From: Candidatus Eiseniibacteriota bacterium
GTDB taxonomy: Bacteria; Eisenbacteria; RBG-16-71-46
Assembly (NCBI GenBank): GCA_016215625.1
Contig: JACRIW010000049.1
Location: 1-39,549 of the forward strand
Direction: 5' to 3'
DNA: 39,549 nt
Made by a program: the position numbers and the translations under genes. This document shows, piece after piece, positions 23,658 through 31,566 of the stretch; positions within the stretch are counted from its first letter, which is position 1, and each line of letters begins with the position of its first letter. Below the pieces are notes generated by a model. The model saw only the letters and a list, made by a program, of their open reading frames with translations, was not told where the DNA came from and made no database searches.

Positions 23658-24578
23658 ATGCTCCAGATCCTGCACGACACGAACATCCCGTTCATGAAGC
23701 ATCGCAAGCTCGCGTATGCCTTCTCGGGACTCATCATCCTCGTCACGCTGTTCCTGCTGTTCACCAAGGGCCCGCGCTACTCGGTCGACTTCACGGGCGG
23801 CACGCTCATCCAGATCCGCACCGCGCCGGCGGCCCACGCCGACGACGTGCGCGCCGCGCTGGACGGGGGCGGCTTCAAGGGCGCCGAGATCCAGCAGATG
23901 ACGGGCGAGTCGAAGGACGAGTTCCTCATCCGCGTTCAGAACGGCGACAGCGACGCCAAGCACATCTCGGAGCGCATCAGCACGGCGATCTCCGGCAAGG
24001 TGGCGGGCACGTCGGTCGAGGTGCGCCGCATCGAGACGGTCGGCCCCAAGGTCGGCGGCGAACTGCGGTCCAAGGCCGTCTGGGCCATCCTCAGCTCGCT
24101 CGGCGTGATTCTGCTTTACGTCGGCATCCGCTATGAGTTTAAGTTCGCCCTCGGCGGCGTCGTGGCCCTGCTGCACGACGTACTCGTGACGCTGGGCTTC
24201 CTCATGTTCACCGGGCGTGAGGTGTCCCTGACCGTCGTCGCTGCCCTTCTCACCATCGCCGGCTACTCGATCAACGACACCATCGTGGTGTTCGACCGCA
24301 TCCGTGAACGCAACAAGGCGCTCCGCAAGGAGACGCATTCGCGCGTCATGGACATCGCGGTCAACGAGACGCTCTCGCGTACGGTCATCACGGCCTTCAC
24401 CGTGTTCCTCGCTTCCCTCGCCCTGTTCCTCTGGGGCGGCGAGGTGCTCCGCGACTTCTCGTTCGCCATGCTGGTCGGCATCGTCTTCGGTACCTACTCG
24501 TCCGTGTACGTGGCGAGCGCGCTCGCGCTCGACACCTGGATCGCGCTGGATCGCCGCAAGGGCGCCCAGGCGGAGTAA
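23658..24578 (+). CDS. secF: Protein translocase subunit SecF
   Basis: 306 residues, normal for SecF. Partner of SecD in the inner membrane. First helix at about 16-36 (KLAYAFSGLIILVTLFLLF), then YSVDFTGGTLIQIR, the small periplasmic head, the RRIETVGPKVGGELRSKAV motif, and five helices including GYSINDTIVVFDRIRERNK, the SecF signature. ATG 23658 follows GAGGACACC. Separate from SecD by 15 bases; not fused. Confidence 0.96.
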   Translation: MLQILHDTNIPFMKHRKLAYAFSGLIILVTLFLLFTKGPRYSVDFTGGTLIQIRTAPAAHADDVRAALDGGGFKGAEIQQMTGESKDEFLIRVQNGDSDAKHISERISTAISGKVAGTSVEVRRIETVGPKVGGELRSKAVWAILSSLGVILLYVGIRYEFKFALGGVVALLHDVLVTLGFLMFTGREVSLTVVAALLTIAGYSINDTIVVFDRIRERNKALRKETHSRVMDIAVNETLSRTVITAFTVFLASLALFLWGGEVLRDFSFAMLVGIVFGTYSSVYVASALALDTWIALDRRKGAQAE

Positions 24579-24595
24579 CGAAAGGCTCAGTGAAC

Positions 24596-25726
24596 ATGAC
24601 CCAGTCACGCGCAGTGCGGGTCCTCGGCGCCGTCCTGGCGCTGTTCGTACTCGGCGCGCTCACCGGTTGCGCGCAGAAAGTGACGACGCCGGATTCCGGC
24701 TTCCAGACGCTCGAGGGGCAGACGACGTCCGACCTGCTGCTGGTCGGCTTCCAGCAGCCCGCCCTCACCGAGTCGCACTGGCTGCAGGCGACCACCGAAG
24801 GCGCTTCGCCGTTCTACTCGAGCTCGACGCCGATCGCGGCCGACAGCACGGGCCGGCTCTTCGGCATGGTCTTCGACCACACGATCGCAGACGCGCTGCA
24901 GCTGTACCGTGGTGACGGCAGCGGCGGCCTCGCGCCGGTCTACGACTACACGCTCCGTCCGTTCATGAAGGACCTGCCGAACCAGCGCGACATCTTCTCG
25001 TTCCAGGACGCGAACGCGACGGGTGGCGGCGAGCGCTACGTGGTGCGCGGCCTGCTGCAGGGCCGGGTGTCGCACGAGTCGCCGGTCTCGAATCTCGCCC
25101 TCGCGTCGGGCACGCTCGACGAGACGCTCATCCCGACGTCGCCGTACCAGTTCCGCGACTCGATCGGGACGTTCAGTTGGACGTCCGATCCCCGCGCCGT
25201 GCTCTACATCGTGAACATCGTCGACTTCAGCGAGGTGAGCGGCAACCGCACGGCGATGGTGAAGTGCAACTACCCGACGCCGGTCTACCCGGACCCGACC
25301 GTGACGCAGCGCGTCATCCTCACGACCGACCTGGGTGTGCCGTTCGACCTGCGCGGCTCGCGCTTCCCCGTCCGCATGCTCATCCGCGTCGCGGCCGTGG
25401 ACGCGAACTTCCGCATCGTCAACCGCCTCAATCCCGGCGTCCGCACGCTCAACACCGAGTCGCCGGGCGCGCTCGACCCGTACAAGTTCAAGCTGGTCGA
25501 GGCGGCCCCGGCGAACTTCAACGCGTTCGGCGTGCTGCCCATGGGCGGCGTGCGCGTCGCGTTCGACCCGTTCAACCAGGACATCGGCGCTCCGAACCGT
25601 GCCGGTGGCGCGACGATCGCCCAGACGGCCGGTGGCCGCCTGCCGGTCGCCCGCCTGCCGAAGGGCCTCACGCCCGGCCAGGCCCGCAAGCTGGTCGAGA
25701 GCCGCGCCGGAGTGGCTTCGCGCTAG
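24596..25726 (+). CDS. Exported lipoprotein of unknown function
   Basis: 376 residues from ATG 24596; GTG 24590 is a less likely start because AAAGG is too close to it. Signal sequence with lipobox LTGC (Cys near residue 25), so a lipid-anchored periplasmic or outer-membrane protein. The mature part has beta-rich stretches (FGMVFDHTIADALQLYRGDG, FSWTSDPRAVLYIVNIVDFSEVSGN, VILTTDLGVPFDLRGSRFPVRMLIRVAAVDANF), suggesting a lamina of fibronectin- or Ig-like domains. No enzyme motif. Eighteen bases after secF and ended by a strong terminator, so it belongs to the secDF transcript. Perhaps a late folding or quality-control partner, but that is inference from position. Confidence 0.8.
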   Translation: MTQSRAVRVLGAVLALFVLGALTGCAQKVTTPDSGFQTLEGQTTSDLLLVGFQQPALTESHWLQATTEGASPFYSSSTPIAADSTGRLFGMVFDHTIADALQLYRGDGSGGLAPVYDYTLRPFMKDLPNQRDIFSFQDANATGGGERYVVRGLLQGRVSHESPVSNLALASGTLDETLIPTSPYQFRDSIGTFSWTSDPRAVLYIVNIVDFSEVSGNRTAMVKCNYPTPVYPDPTVTQRVILTTDLGVPFDLRGSRFPVRMLIRVAAVDANFRIVNRLNPGVRTLNTESPGALDPYKFKLVEAAPANFNAFGVLPMGGVRVAFDPFNQDIGAPNRAGGATIAQTAGGRLPVARLPKGLTPGQARKLVESRAGVASR

Positions 25727-25750
25727 TCACATCGCGCCTCGCGCTCGTCC

Positions 25751-25779
25751 GGGGGGAGTCCGAAAGGACTCCCCCCTTT
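25751..25779 (+). terminator. Strong intrinsic terminator after the secDF-lipoprotein operon
   Basis: Eleven-base perfect arms (25751-25761 and 25766-25776) around a GAAA loop, followed by TTT (25777-25779). Confidence 0.92.
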
Positions 25780-25787
25780 GCTATGCT
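25779..25787 (+). promoter_or_regulatory. Extended -10 element directly before a leaderless ATG
   Basis: TG-C-TATGCT (TG at 25779-25780, -10 at 25782-25787), six bases before the ATG at 25794, with no ribosome site. It overlaps the tail of the previous terminator. Confidence 0.5.
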
Positions 25788-25793
25788 CCGCCC

Positions 25794-26486
25794 ATGACTC
25801 GCGTCGCGGCAGCCGTGCTCGCCCTGCTCCTCGCCCTCGCCTCGTTCGCCGCCCGCCCGTGCGCGGCCGAACCCACGCCGCCGGGCTCGCGGGCGTTCGG
25901 GATCGCGCGGCTCAAGTACGGCGGTGGCGGCGACTGGTACGGCAACCAGACCTCGCTCAGGAACCTCATGGCCGGCCTGCGCCAGCGCACCACGATCGCC
26001 GTGGCGGGGGACGACGCCGCGGTCGTCGAGCCCGGCTCGGCGACCCTCTTCCAGTACCCGTTCGTGTACGCCGCCGGGCACGGCAACATGAAGTTCTCGG
26101 ACGCCGAAGCCGCCAACCTGCGGCGCTGGCTCGACTCGGGCGGCTTCCTCTGGGTGGACGACGACTACGGCATCGGCCCCAGCTTCCGGCGCGAGATGAA
26201 GAAGCTCTTCCCGGACGCCGAGCTGGTCGAGCTGCCGTTCTCGCACCCGCTCTTCCACGAGCCGTACGAGTTCCCGGCCGGCCTGCCGAAGATCCACGAG
26301 CACGACGGCGGCCCCGCGAAGGCCTTCGGGATTGTTCGCGACGGAAGGCTCTGTGTATTCTTTTCCTTCGATTGCGACCTCGGAGACGGGCTCGAAGACG
26401 AGGCCGTGCACCACGACCCGCCCGAGAAGCGAGAAGCGGCCCTGCGTATGGCCACGAACCTCGTCCATTACGCGCTGACGCACTGA
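25794..26486 (+). CDS. Exported DUF4159 protein
   Basis: 230 residues. Signal peptide 1-25 ending in CAAE. The DUF4159 core follows: LKYGGGGDWYGNQTSLRNLMAGLRQRT, YPFVYAAGHGNMKFSDAEAANLRRWLDSGGFLWVDDDYG, FRREMKKLFPDAELVELPFSHPLFHEPY, and a C-terminal FGIVRDGRLCVFFSFDCDLGDG. DUF4159 proteins are found with MoxR/DUF58/Bat-like envelope operons and resemble the class I glutamine-amidotransferase fold; role unknown. First gene of the operon to 33171, 31 bases upstream of the DUF4175 gene. No MoxR or DUF58 gene is nearby, so this is a reduced version of that locus. Confidence 0.88.
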   Translation: MTRVAAAVLALLLALASFAARPCAAEPTPPGSRAFGIARLKYGGGGDWYGNQTSLRNLMAGLRQRTTIAVAGDDAAVVEPGSATLFQYPFVYAAGHGNMKFSDAEAANLRRWLDSGGFLWVDDDYGIGPSFRREMKKLFPDAELVELPFSHPLFHEPYEFPAGLPKIHEHDGGPAKAFGIVRDGRLCVFFSFDCDLGDGLEDEAVHHDPPEKREAALRMATNLVHYALTH

Positions 26487-26517
26487 CACGACACCCGACC
26501 GGGCCGCCCCGATCGCC

Positions 26518-29500
26518 ATGACTCCACGAGCACGAGGCCTCTTGCTCCGTCGAACGCTGCAGCGCCGTCACGCCGCCGTGCGCGGCGCGATCGTGGCCCG
26601 CCGCGCGCTCCGCGCCTTCGCCGCCGGCGCTTCGCTCGTCGCGATCGCCGTGCTGCTCGGCGCCGCGGGCGGCGGACCGGGCGCCTCCACCGCGCGCCTC
26701 GTCGCGCTGCTCGTCGCGATCGCGGCGCTGCTCGCGCTCAGCGTGCGCGCGCTGCTCGCCGAGCTGCCGCGCTTCGACGCGTGGCTCGAGTCGGTCGAAC
26801 GCGCGCGGCCCGAGGTGCGCTCGTGGCTGCGCAACGCGCTCGATCTCGAGTCGAACGTACCCGCGGGCACTTCGGACGAACTCGCGGGCGCGCTCGTGCA
26901 GGAAGCCGCCGAGCGCCTCGAGCGCACCGAACTGCGCTCGCTGCAGGCGCCGTTGCAGCCCGCGCGGCCGCTGGCCGCGGTGGGCGCCGCGGCGGCCGCG
27001 GTGCTCGTGTTCGGACTCGTCGCGCCGCAGGGCGCGCTGCGCGCCTGGCGCACGCTGTGGGATCCCGCGCTCGCCGCGCCGCCCGTGACGCTCGTGGTCG
27101 AGCCCGGCTCGGTGAAGCTCGCGCCCGGCGCGACGCTCGCGGTGCGCGCGATCGTCGAGGGCAGCGCCGCGGCGCCGCGCCTGCTCGGCGAAGGGGCCTC
27201 GCCCGCGCCCGTGCTCGAATCCGACGCGAACGGCACGCGCCGGTGGCGCTTCGACCTGCCGCCGGTCACGCGTGCGCGCAACTACGCGGTGCGCGTCGTG
27301 CGCACCGAGAGCCCGCGCTACCAGATCGCGCTCGACGGCACGCCGATGCCGGTGTCGTTCACATTCGAGTACCACGCGCCGGCCTACGCACGGCTGCCCG
27401 TGCAGACCGGCAGTGCGACGCGCGGTGACGTCGCGGCGTTGCGCGGCTCGCGCGCGCGCATCGAGGTCACGTTCGACCGCGACGTCGAGTCGCTCGTCGC
27501 CACCGCGCCCGGCGGCAAGCCGGCGGCGTGGACCGCGATCACGCCGCGGCGCTGGCGCGGCGAACTGCGCGTGGACGGCGACGGCGAGTGGTCGCTGCGC
27601 GCCGAGTCCGCGAGCGGCGCCTCCGCGCACCGTTACCGCATCGCGGCGCTCGCCGACGCGCCGCCCGTGCTCACCGTGGCGACACCGCGCGGGGACCTCG
27701 ACCTGCCCGCGGGATCGATGGTGCCGTACGACGTGCTCGTCGAGGACGACCTCGGCGTGGCCGACGTGCGCCTGCAGTGGAGGAAGGAAGCCGCCGCGCC
27801 GTGGCGCGACGTGCCGCTCGCCTCGCCCGCCGGACAGCCGCGCGAGGCGCGACTCGCCGCGCAGTGGGACGCCTCGGCGCTCGCGCTGCTGCCGGGCGAA
27901 GAGGGAACGTTCCGCTTCGAGGCGCGCGACAACAACACCGTCGCCGGCGCGTCGCACGCGCACAGCCCGGAGTTCCGCCTGCGCTTCCCCTCGCTCACCG
28001 ACCTGTACGAGAAGCTCGACCAGCGCCAGGAGACCGTCGCGCAGTCGCTGCAGAAGGTCGCCGAGAACGCGCGCGAGCTGCAGAAGTCCCTCGATCAGCT
28101 GCAGCGCCAGGCGCCGCGCCCCCAGCAGGGCCAGTCGTCGCAGCAGTTCGAGCGAGCCGAGGAGATGCGCAGGGCGCTCGAGCGCCAGCAAGAGCTGGCG
28201 CGCCAGGTGGACCAGGCGGCGCAGCAGCTGCAGCAGCACGCGGCCGACGCGAGCGAACGCGAGGCGTACCGCGCCGAGCTGCAGCAGAAGCTGCGCGAGA
28301 TGGCCGAGCTCGTGAAGCAGATCCAGAGCCCCGAGTTCCGCGAAGCCATGGAGCGCATGCGGCGCGCGATCGAGCAGATGGACCGCCGCACCATGGAGCA
28401 GCAGCTGCCGCAGCTGCAGCAGGCCAACCGCGACATGCTCAAGCAGATCGAGCGCTCGCTCGAACTGCTCAAGGCGCTGCGCGACGAGGAGCGCCTCGAT
28501 GCGCTCGCCAAGCGCGCCGAGGACCTCGCGCAACGGCAGGACGCGCTCAACCAGCAGCACGGCGAGCAGGCGAGCGGGCGCGACAAGCCGAGCGCCGCCG
28601 AGCGCACCGACACGGCCGAGCGCCAGAAGCAGGCCGCCGAGCAGACGGAGCAGCTCGCGAAGGACGCCGCCGAGGCCGCACAGCAGACCGACAACCCGCA
28701 GGCGCAGGAAGGGCTGCAGCAGGCGTCCGAGATGCTGCAGCAGCAGGCCGCGCAGATGCAGCAGCAGGCCGCGTCGCAGTCGCAGGCGGGACAGCCGCAG
28801 AAGGCGCAGCAGTCCGGCAAGCAGGCGTCGCAGTCGCTGCGGCAGTCGTCGCAGCGCATGGCGCAGAGCAGCGCGAGCGCGCAGGCGCAGCGCGACGCCG
28901 AACAGGTCGCGGCCATGCGCCGCGCCGCGCAGGACCTCGTCACGCTCGGGCAGCAGGCCGCGCAGAACCTGCAGCGCGGCGCCGCCTCGTCGCAGGAGCA
29001 GGCGAACCGCCAGACCGACCTCTCCGAAGGCATCGCGCGCGTCGCCGATTCGCTCGCGGCGCTCGGCGGCGAGACGCCCGCGCTTTCGCCGGAAGTGCAG
29101 GAGCAGCTCGGCCGCGCGATGAACCAGATGTCACGCTCGGGCCGCGAGATGTCGCAGGGCAACCGTGCGAGCGGCGAACAGGCCGGCCGGGCCGCGGGGC
29201 AGGCGCTCGCCGAAGCGGTCAACGCGCTGCGCGATTCCGAAGCCGCGATGTGCAACAAGCCCGGCCAGAAGCCCGGCGAGGGCGCCGGCGGCGCCTCGGG
29301 GCAGAAGATGGGCAAGCTCGGCCAGCAGCAGTCGTCGCTCAACGCGCGCTCGAAGGAACTCACGCAGCGCCTGAGCCACCAGGACCGGCTCACGCCCGGC
29401 GAAGAGGCCGAAGTGCGCCGCCTCGCCGACGAACAGGCGCGGCTGCGCCAGGAGCTCGAGAGCATCCAGCGCGACGAGGAGGCCAAGCGCGAGCTGCTCG

Positions 29501-29838
29501 GCCGGCTCGACCAGACGCGACGCGACATGGAGCAGGCCGAGGAGATGCTGCGCGCCGGCCAGCTCGACGACCAGCTCGAGGAGCGCCAGGCGCAGATCCT
29601 CTCGCGCATGCTCGACGCGCAGCGCTCGCTGCACCGGCGCGAGTTCGATCCGCAGCGCGAAGCACGCCGCGGCGAAGACGTCGCGCGCACGTCGCCCGCG
29701 CCGCTGCCCGACGCGCTGCTGCGCGAGAACGACCGCGTGCGCTCGGGTCTGCTCAAGGCCGACGCCGATCGCTACCCGGCGCAGTACCGCGCGCTCATCG
29801 AGCGCTACCTGCAGAAGCTGAACGGGAGCGGCAAGTGA
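26518..29838 (+). CDS. DUF4175-type membrane protein with very long Gln-rich coiled coil
   Basis: 1106 residues. Two close membrane helices near the N-terminus (about 33-52 and 58-80) and a third at about 148-166 (AAVGAAAAAVLVFGLVAP), then a beta-rich periplasmic part to about residue 490 (VTLVVEPGSVKLAPG, FTFEYHAPAYARLPVQTG, YDVLVEDDLGVADVRLQWRK), then some 600 residues of Gln/Arg/Glu/Ala heptad-like sequence. That order (helices, beta domain, DxxGV element, coiled coil) is the DUF4175 architecture. The weak start region has no ribosome site, consistent with coupling to the DUF4159 gene. The stop overlaps the TPR gene start by GTGA. Presumably a large envelope structural or mechanosensing protein; function unknown. 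Confidence 0.85.
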   Translation: MTPRARGLLLRRTLQRRHAAVRGAIVARRALRAFAAGASLVAIAVLLGAAGGGPGASTARLVALLVAIAALLALSVRALLAELPRFDAWLESVERARPEVRSWLRNALDLESNVPAGTSDELAGALVQEAAERLERTELRSLQAPLQPARPLAAVGAAAAAVLVFGLVAPQGALRAWRTLWDPALAAPPVTLVVEPGSVKLAPGATLAVRAIVEGSAAAPRLLGEGASPAPVLESDANGTRRWRFDLPPVTRARNYAVRVVRTESPRYQIALDGTPMPVSFTFEYHAPAYARLPVQTGSATRGDVAALRGSRARIEVTFDRDVESLVATAPGGKPAAWTAITPRRWRGELRVDGDGEWSLRAESASGASAHRYRIAALADAPPVLTVATPRGDLDLPAGSMVPYDVLVEDDLGVADVRLQWRKEAAAPWRDVPLASPAGQPREARLAAQWDASALALLPGEEGTFRFEARDNNTVAGASHAHSPEFRLRFPSLTDLYEKLDQRQETVAQSLQKVAENARELQKSLDQLQRQAPRPQQGQSSQQFERAEEMRRALERQQELARQVDQAAQQLQQHAADASEREAYRAELQQKLREMAELVKQIQSPEFREAMERMRRAIEQMDRRTMEQQLPQLQQANRDMLKQIERSLELLKALRDEERLDALAKRAEDLAQRQDALNQQHGEQASGRDKPSAAERTDTAERQKQAAEQTEQLAKDAAEAAQQTDNPQAQEGLQQASEMLQQQAAQMQQQAASQSQAGQPQKAQQSGKQASQSLRQSSQRMAQSSASAQAQRDAEQVAAMRRAAQDLVTLGQQAAQNLQRGAASSQEQANRQTDLSEGIARVADSLAALGGETPALSPEVQEQLGRAMNQMSRSGREMSQGNRASGEQAGRAAGQALAEAVNALRDSEAAMCNKPGQKPGEGAGGASGQKMGKLGQQQSSLNARSKELTQRLSHQDRLTPGEEAEVRRLADEQARLRQELESIQRDEEAKRELLGRLDQTRRDMEQAEEMLRAGQLDDQLEERQAQILSRMLDAQRSLHRREFDPQREARRGEDVARTSPAPLPDALLRENDRVRSGLLKADADRYPAQYRALIERYLQKLNGSGK
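28680..28860 (+). repeat. CAG-rich tract encoding poly-Gln-like coiled coil
   Basis: Many CAG/GCG codons in short direct repeats (CAGCAGCAGGCC and relatives) within the DUF4175 gene. Low complexity, slippage-prone. Confidence 0.6.
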
Positions 29839-31547
29839 TCCTTCCCCGCGCCGCGCGCCGGGCGGCCGTGACGGTGCTGACGCTCGCGTGCGTCGCGGCC
29901 TGGCCCGCGGCGCGAGCCGCCGCGCAGGCCGCGCCTCCTCCTGCGCCACCGTCCGTGCCGGACCCGGGCCGCGCCGCGCGGTTCGCGCGCGAGGCGTTCA
30001 CGCTCGCCGGCACGCCGAGCAACGAGGCGCCGCGCTTCTCGCGCCCGGCGCCCCCGCTCACTCCCGCGCAATCGGAGCGGCTGCGGCGCGCGTTCGACCT
30101 GCGGCTGCAGGGGCTGCCGGATCGCGCACGCGACACGCTCGGCGTGCTGCTGCGCGAGGTGCCGCATCATCCGCTCGCGGTCACCGAGCTCGCGCGCGTG
30201 CACGTGGCGCGCGGCGACTGGGCGGCGGTCGTGGCGCTCGGCCGGGACGAGCGCCTGCGCGGCCGCGATTCGCTGCTCGTCGCGCGCGAGCTGTCGTCCG
30301 CGCTCGAACGCCAGGGCCGTCCGCGCGAGGCGGCGCAGGTCGTGGCCGAGGCGTGGGCCGCGTCCGAACGCGAGGGCACGTGGGCGCCGCAGCGGCTGCT
30401 GCAGCTCGCGCCCGCCGACGCGCGCGGGATCGGCGAGGTGCTGCGCGCGGCCTCCGCGGCGCGGCCGGCGCGCCCGGAACTCTCGTTCACCTACGCGACG
30501 CTGCTCGCGCGCTCCGGCCAGCCGGCCGAGGCGGCGCGCGTGCTCGCCGCCGCCGACCGCCCCGTGATGCGGCCTGCCGTGCGCCAGCGCTGGGCCGACG
30601 ACGCGCTCACGCAGTTCGCGACGCCGGACTCGGTCGCGGCGATCGAGGCGCTCGTGTCGCTCGCGGCGGACGCGCGCTTCGAGCGCGTGCTGCGGCTGAA
30701 CGCCGCACGCCAGGCGTTCGGCACCGCGACGGCGCACGGCACGCGCGAGGGCGTCGCACCGAGGCTCGCCACGGCGCTCGCCGACGTGCCGCCGTCGCTC
30801 TGGGGCGGCGACTTCCTCGTCGGCGTCGCGCGCACGCTGCGCGAGAGCGGCCGCGCCGCGGACGCGCGCGCGCTGCTCGAGCGCGACCCCGCCGCCGCGC
30901 TGCACGTGCCCGAACTGACGCTCGAGCGGCTGCTCGCGCAGCTGCGCGACGGTCCGCCGGCCGCGGTGCTGCCCGCGCTGGACTCGCTCGCTCGGCGCTT
31001 CCCGCGCGCGACGTTCATGCTCGCCGAGGCCGAGTTCTTCGCGGGCGCGTTCGATTCGGCGCTCGTGCACTACGACGTGGTCGCGCGCGACCCCGCCTCG
31101 GCCGACGCGCTCACGGCGCTCGAGCGCTGGTACCGCGTGGACGACGGCAAGTCCGAGCCCGCGCTGCTCGTGGTCGCGCAGCAGGCTTACGCGCGCTGGA
31201 AGGGCGACGACTCGCGCGCACGCGTGCTCGCCGATTCGCTGTTCCGGGCGCTGCCGCGCACCTCGCCCCTGTACGCCGCCTCGGCGCTCGCCGCGTCGGA
31301 CGCGCGCGCGGCGCAGAAGGACCTCGCGGGCGCGCTCGCCGCGGCGCTCGTGGTCGCCGATTCGCTGGCCGCCGACCGGCTCGCGCCGCTCGCCCGGCAG
31401 CGCGCGGGCGAGCTGCTGCTGCAGAAGGGCGACTCGCGCGGCGCGCTCGCGCAGTTCGAGGAATGCCTCGCGCGCTACCCGCGCGCATGGAACGCTCCGG
31501 AAGTGCGCCGCCGCGTGGAGCGGCTGCGCAAGGACACGCGACTCTAG
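29835..31547 (+). CDS. Exported tetratricopeptide-repeat protein
   Basis: 570 residues from GTG 29835 overlapping the DUF4175 stop (GTGA). Signal peptide 1-31 ending in AAAQA. The rest is alpha-helical with TPR-like units: LPDRARDTLGVLLREVPHHPLAVTELARVHVARGDW, RPELSFTYATLLARSGQPAEAARVLAAA, ARTLRESGRAADARALLERD, FPRATFMLAEAEFFAGAFDSALVHYDVVARDPA, and QRAGELLLQKGDSRGALAQFEECLARYP at the C-terminus. Likely a periplasmic scaffold for the DUF4159/DUF4175 complex, analogous to the TPR partners of Bat/aerotolerance operons. Partner and role inferred from context. Confidence 0.85.
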   Translation: MILPRAARRAAVTVLTLACVAAWPAARAAAQAAPPPAPPSVPDPGRAARFAREAFTLAGTPSNEAPRFSRPAPPLTPAQSERLRRAFDLRLQGLPDRARDTLGVLLREVPHHPLAVTELARVHVARGDWAAVVALGRDERLRGRDSLLVARELSSALERQGRPREAAQVVAEAWAASEREGTWAPQRLLQLAPADARGIGEVLRAASAARPARPELSFTYATLLARSGQPAEAARVLAAADRPVMRPAVRQRWADDALTQFATPDSVAAIEALVSLAADARFERVLRLNAARQAFGTATAHGTREGVAPRLATALADVPPSLWGGDFLVGVARTLRESGRAADARALLERDPAAALHVPELTLERLLAQLRDGPPAAVLPALDSLARRFPRATFMLAEAEFFAGAFDSALVHYDVVARDPASADALTALERWYRVDDGKSEPALLVVAQQAYARWKGDDSRARVLADSLFRALPRTSPLYAASALAASDARAAQKDLAGALAAALVVADSLAADRLAPLARQRAGELLLQKGDSRGALAQFEECLARYPRAWNAPEVRRRVERLRKDTRL

Positions 31548-31566
31548 GCCGAGGGAAGGGATCGTC

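Noticed and set aside
22026-24608. Long minus-strand frame opposite secDF
   Set aside because: secD and secF are unmistakable on the plus strand; the antisense frame is His/Arg/Asp-rich shadow sequence.
25966-28560. Long minus-strand frame opposite the DUF4159 and DUF4175 genes
   Set aside because: Antisense to genes with clear domain patterns; composition is that of a shadow frame.
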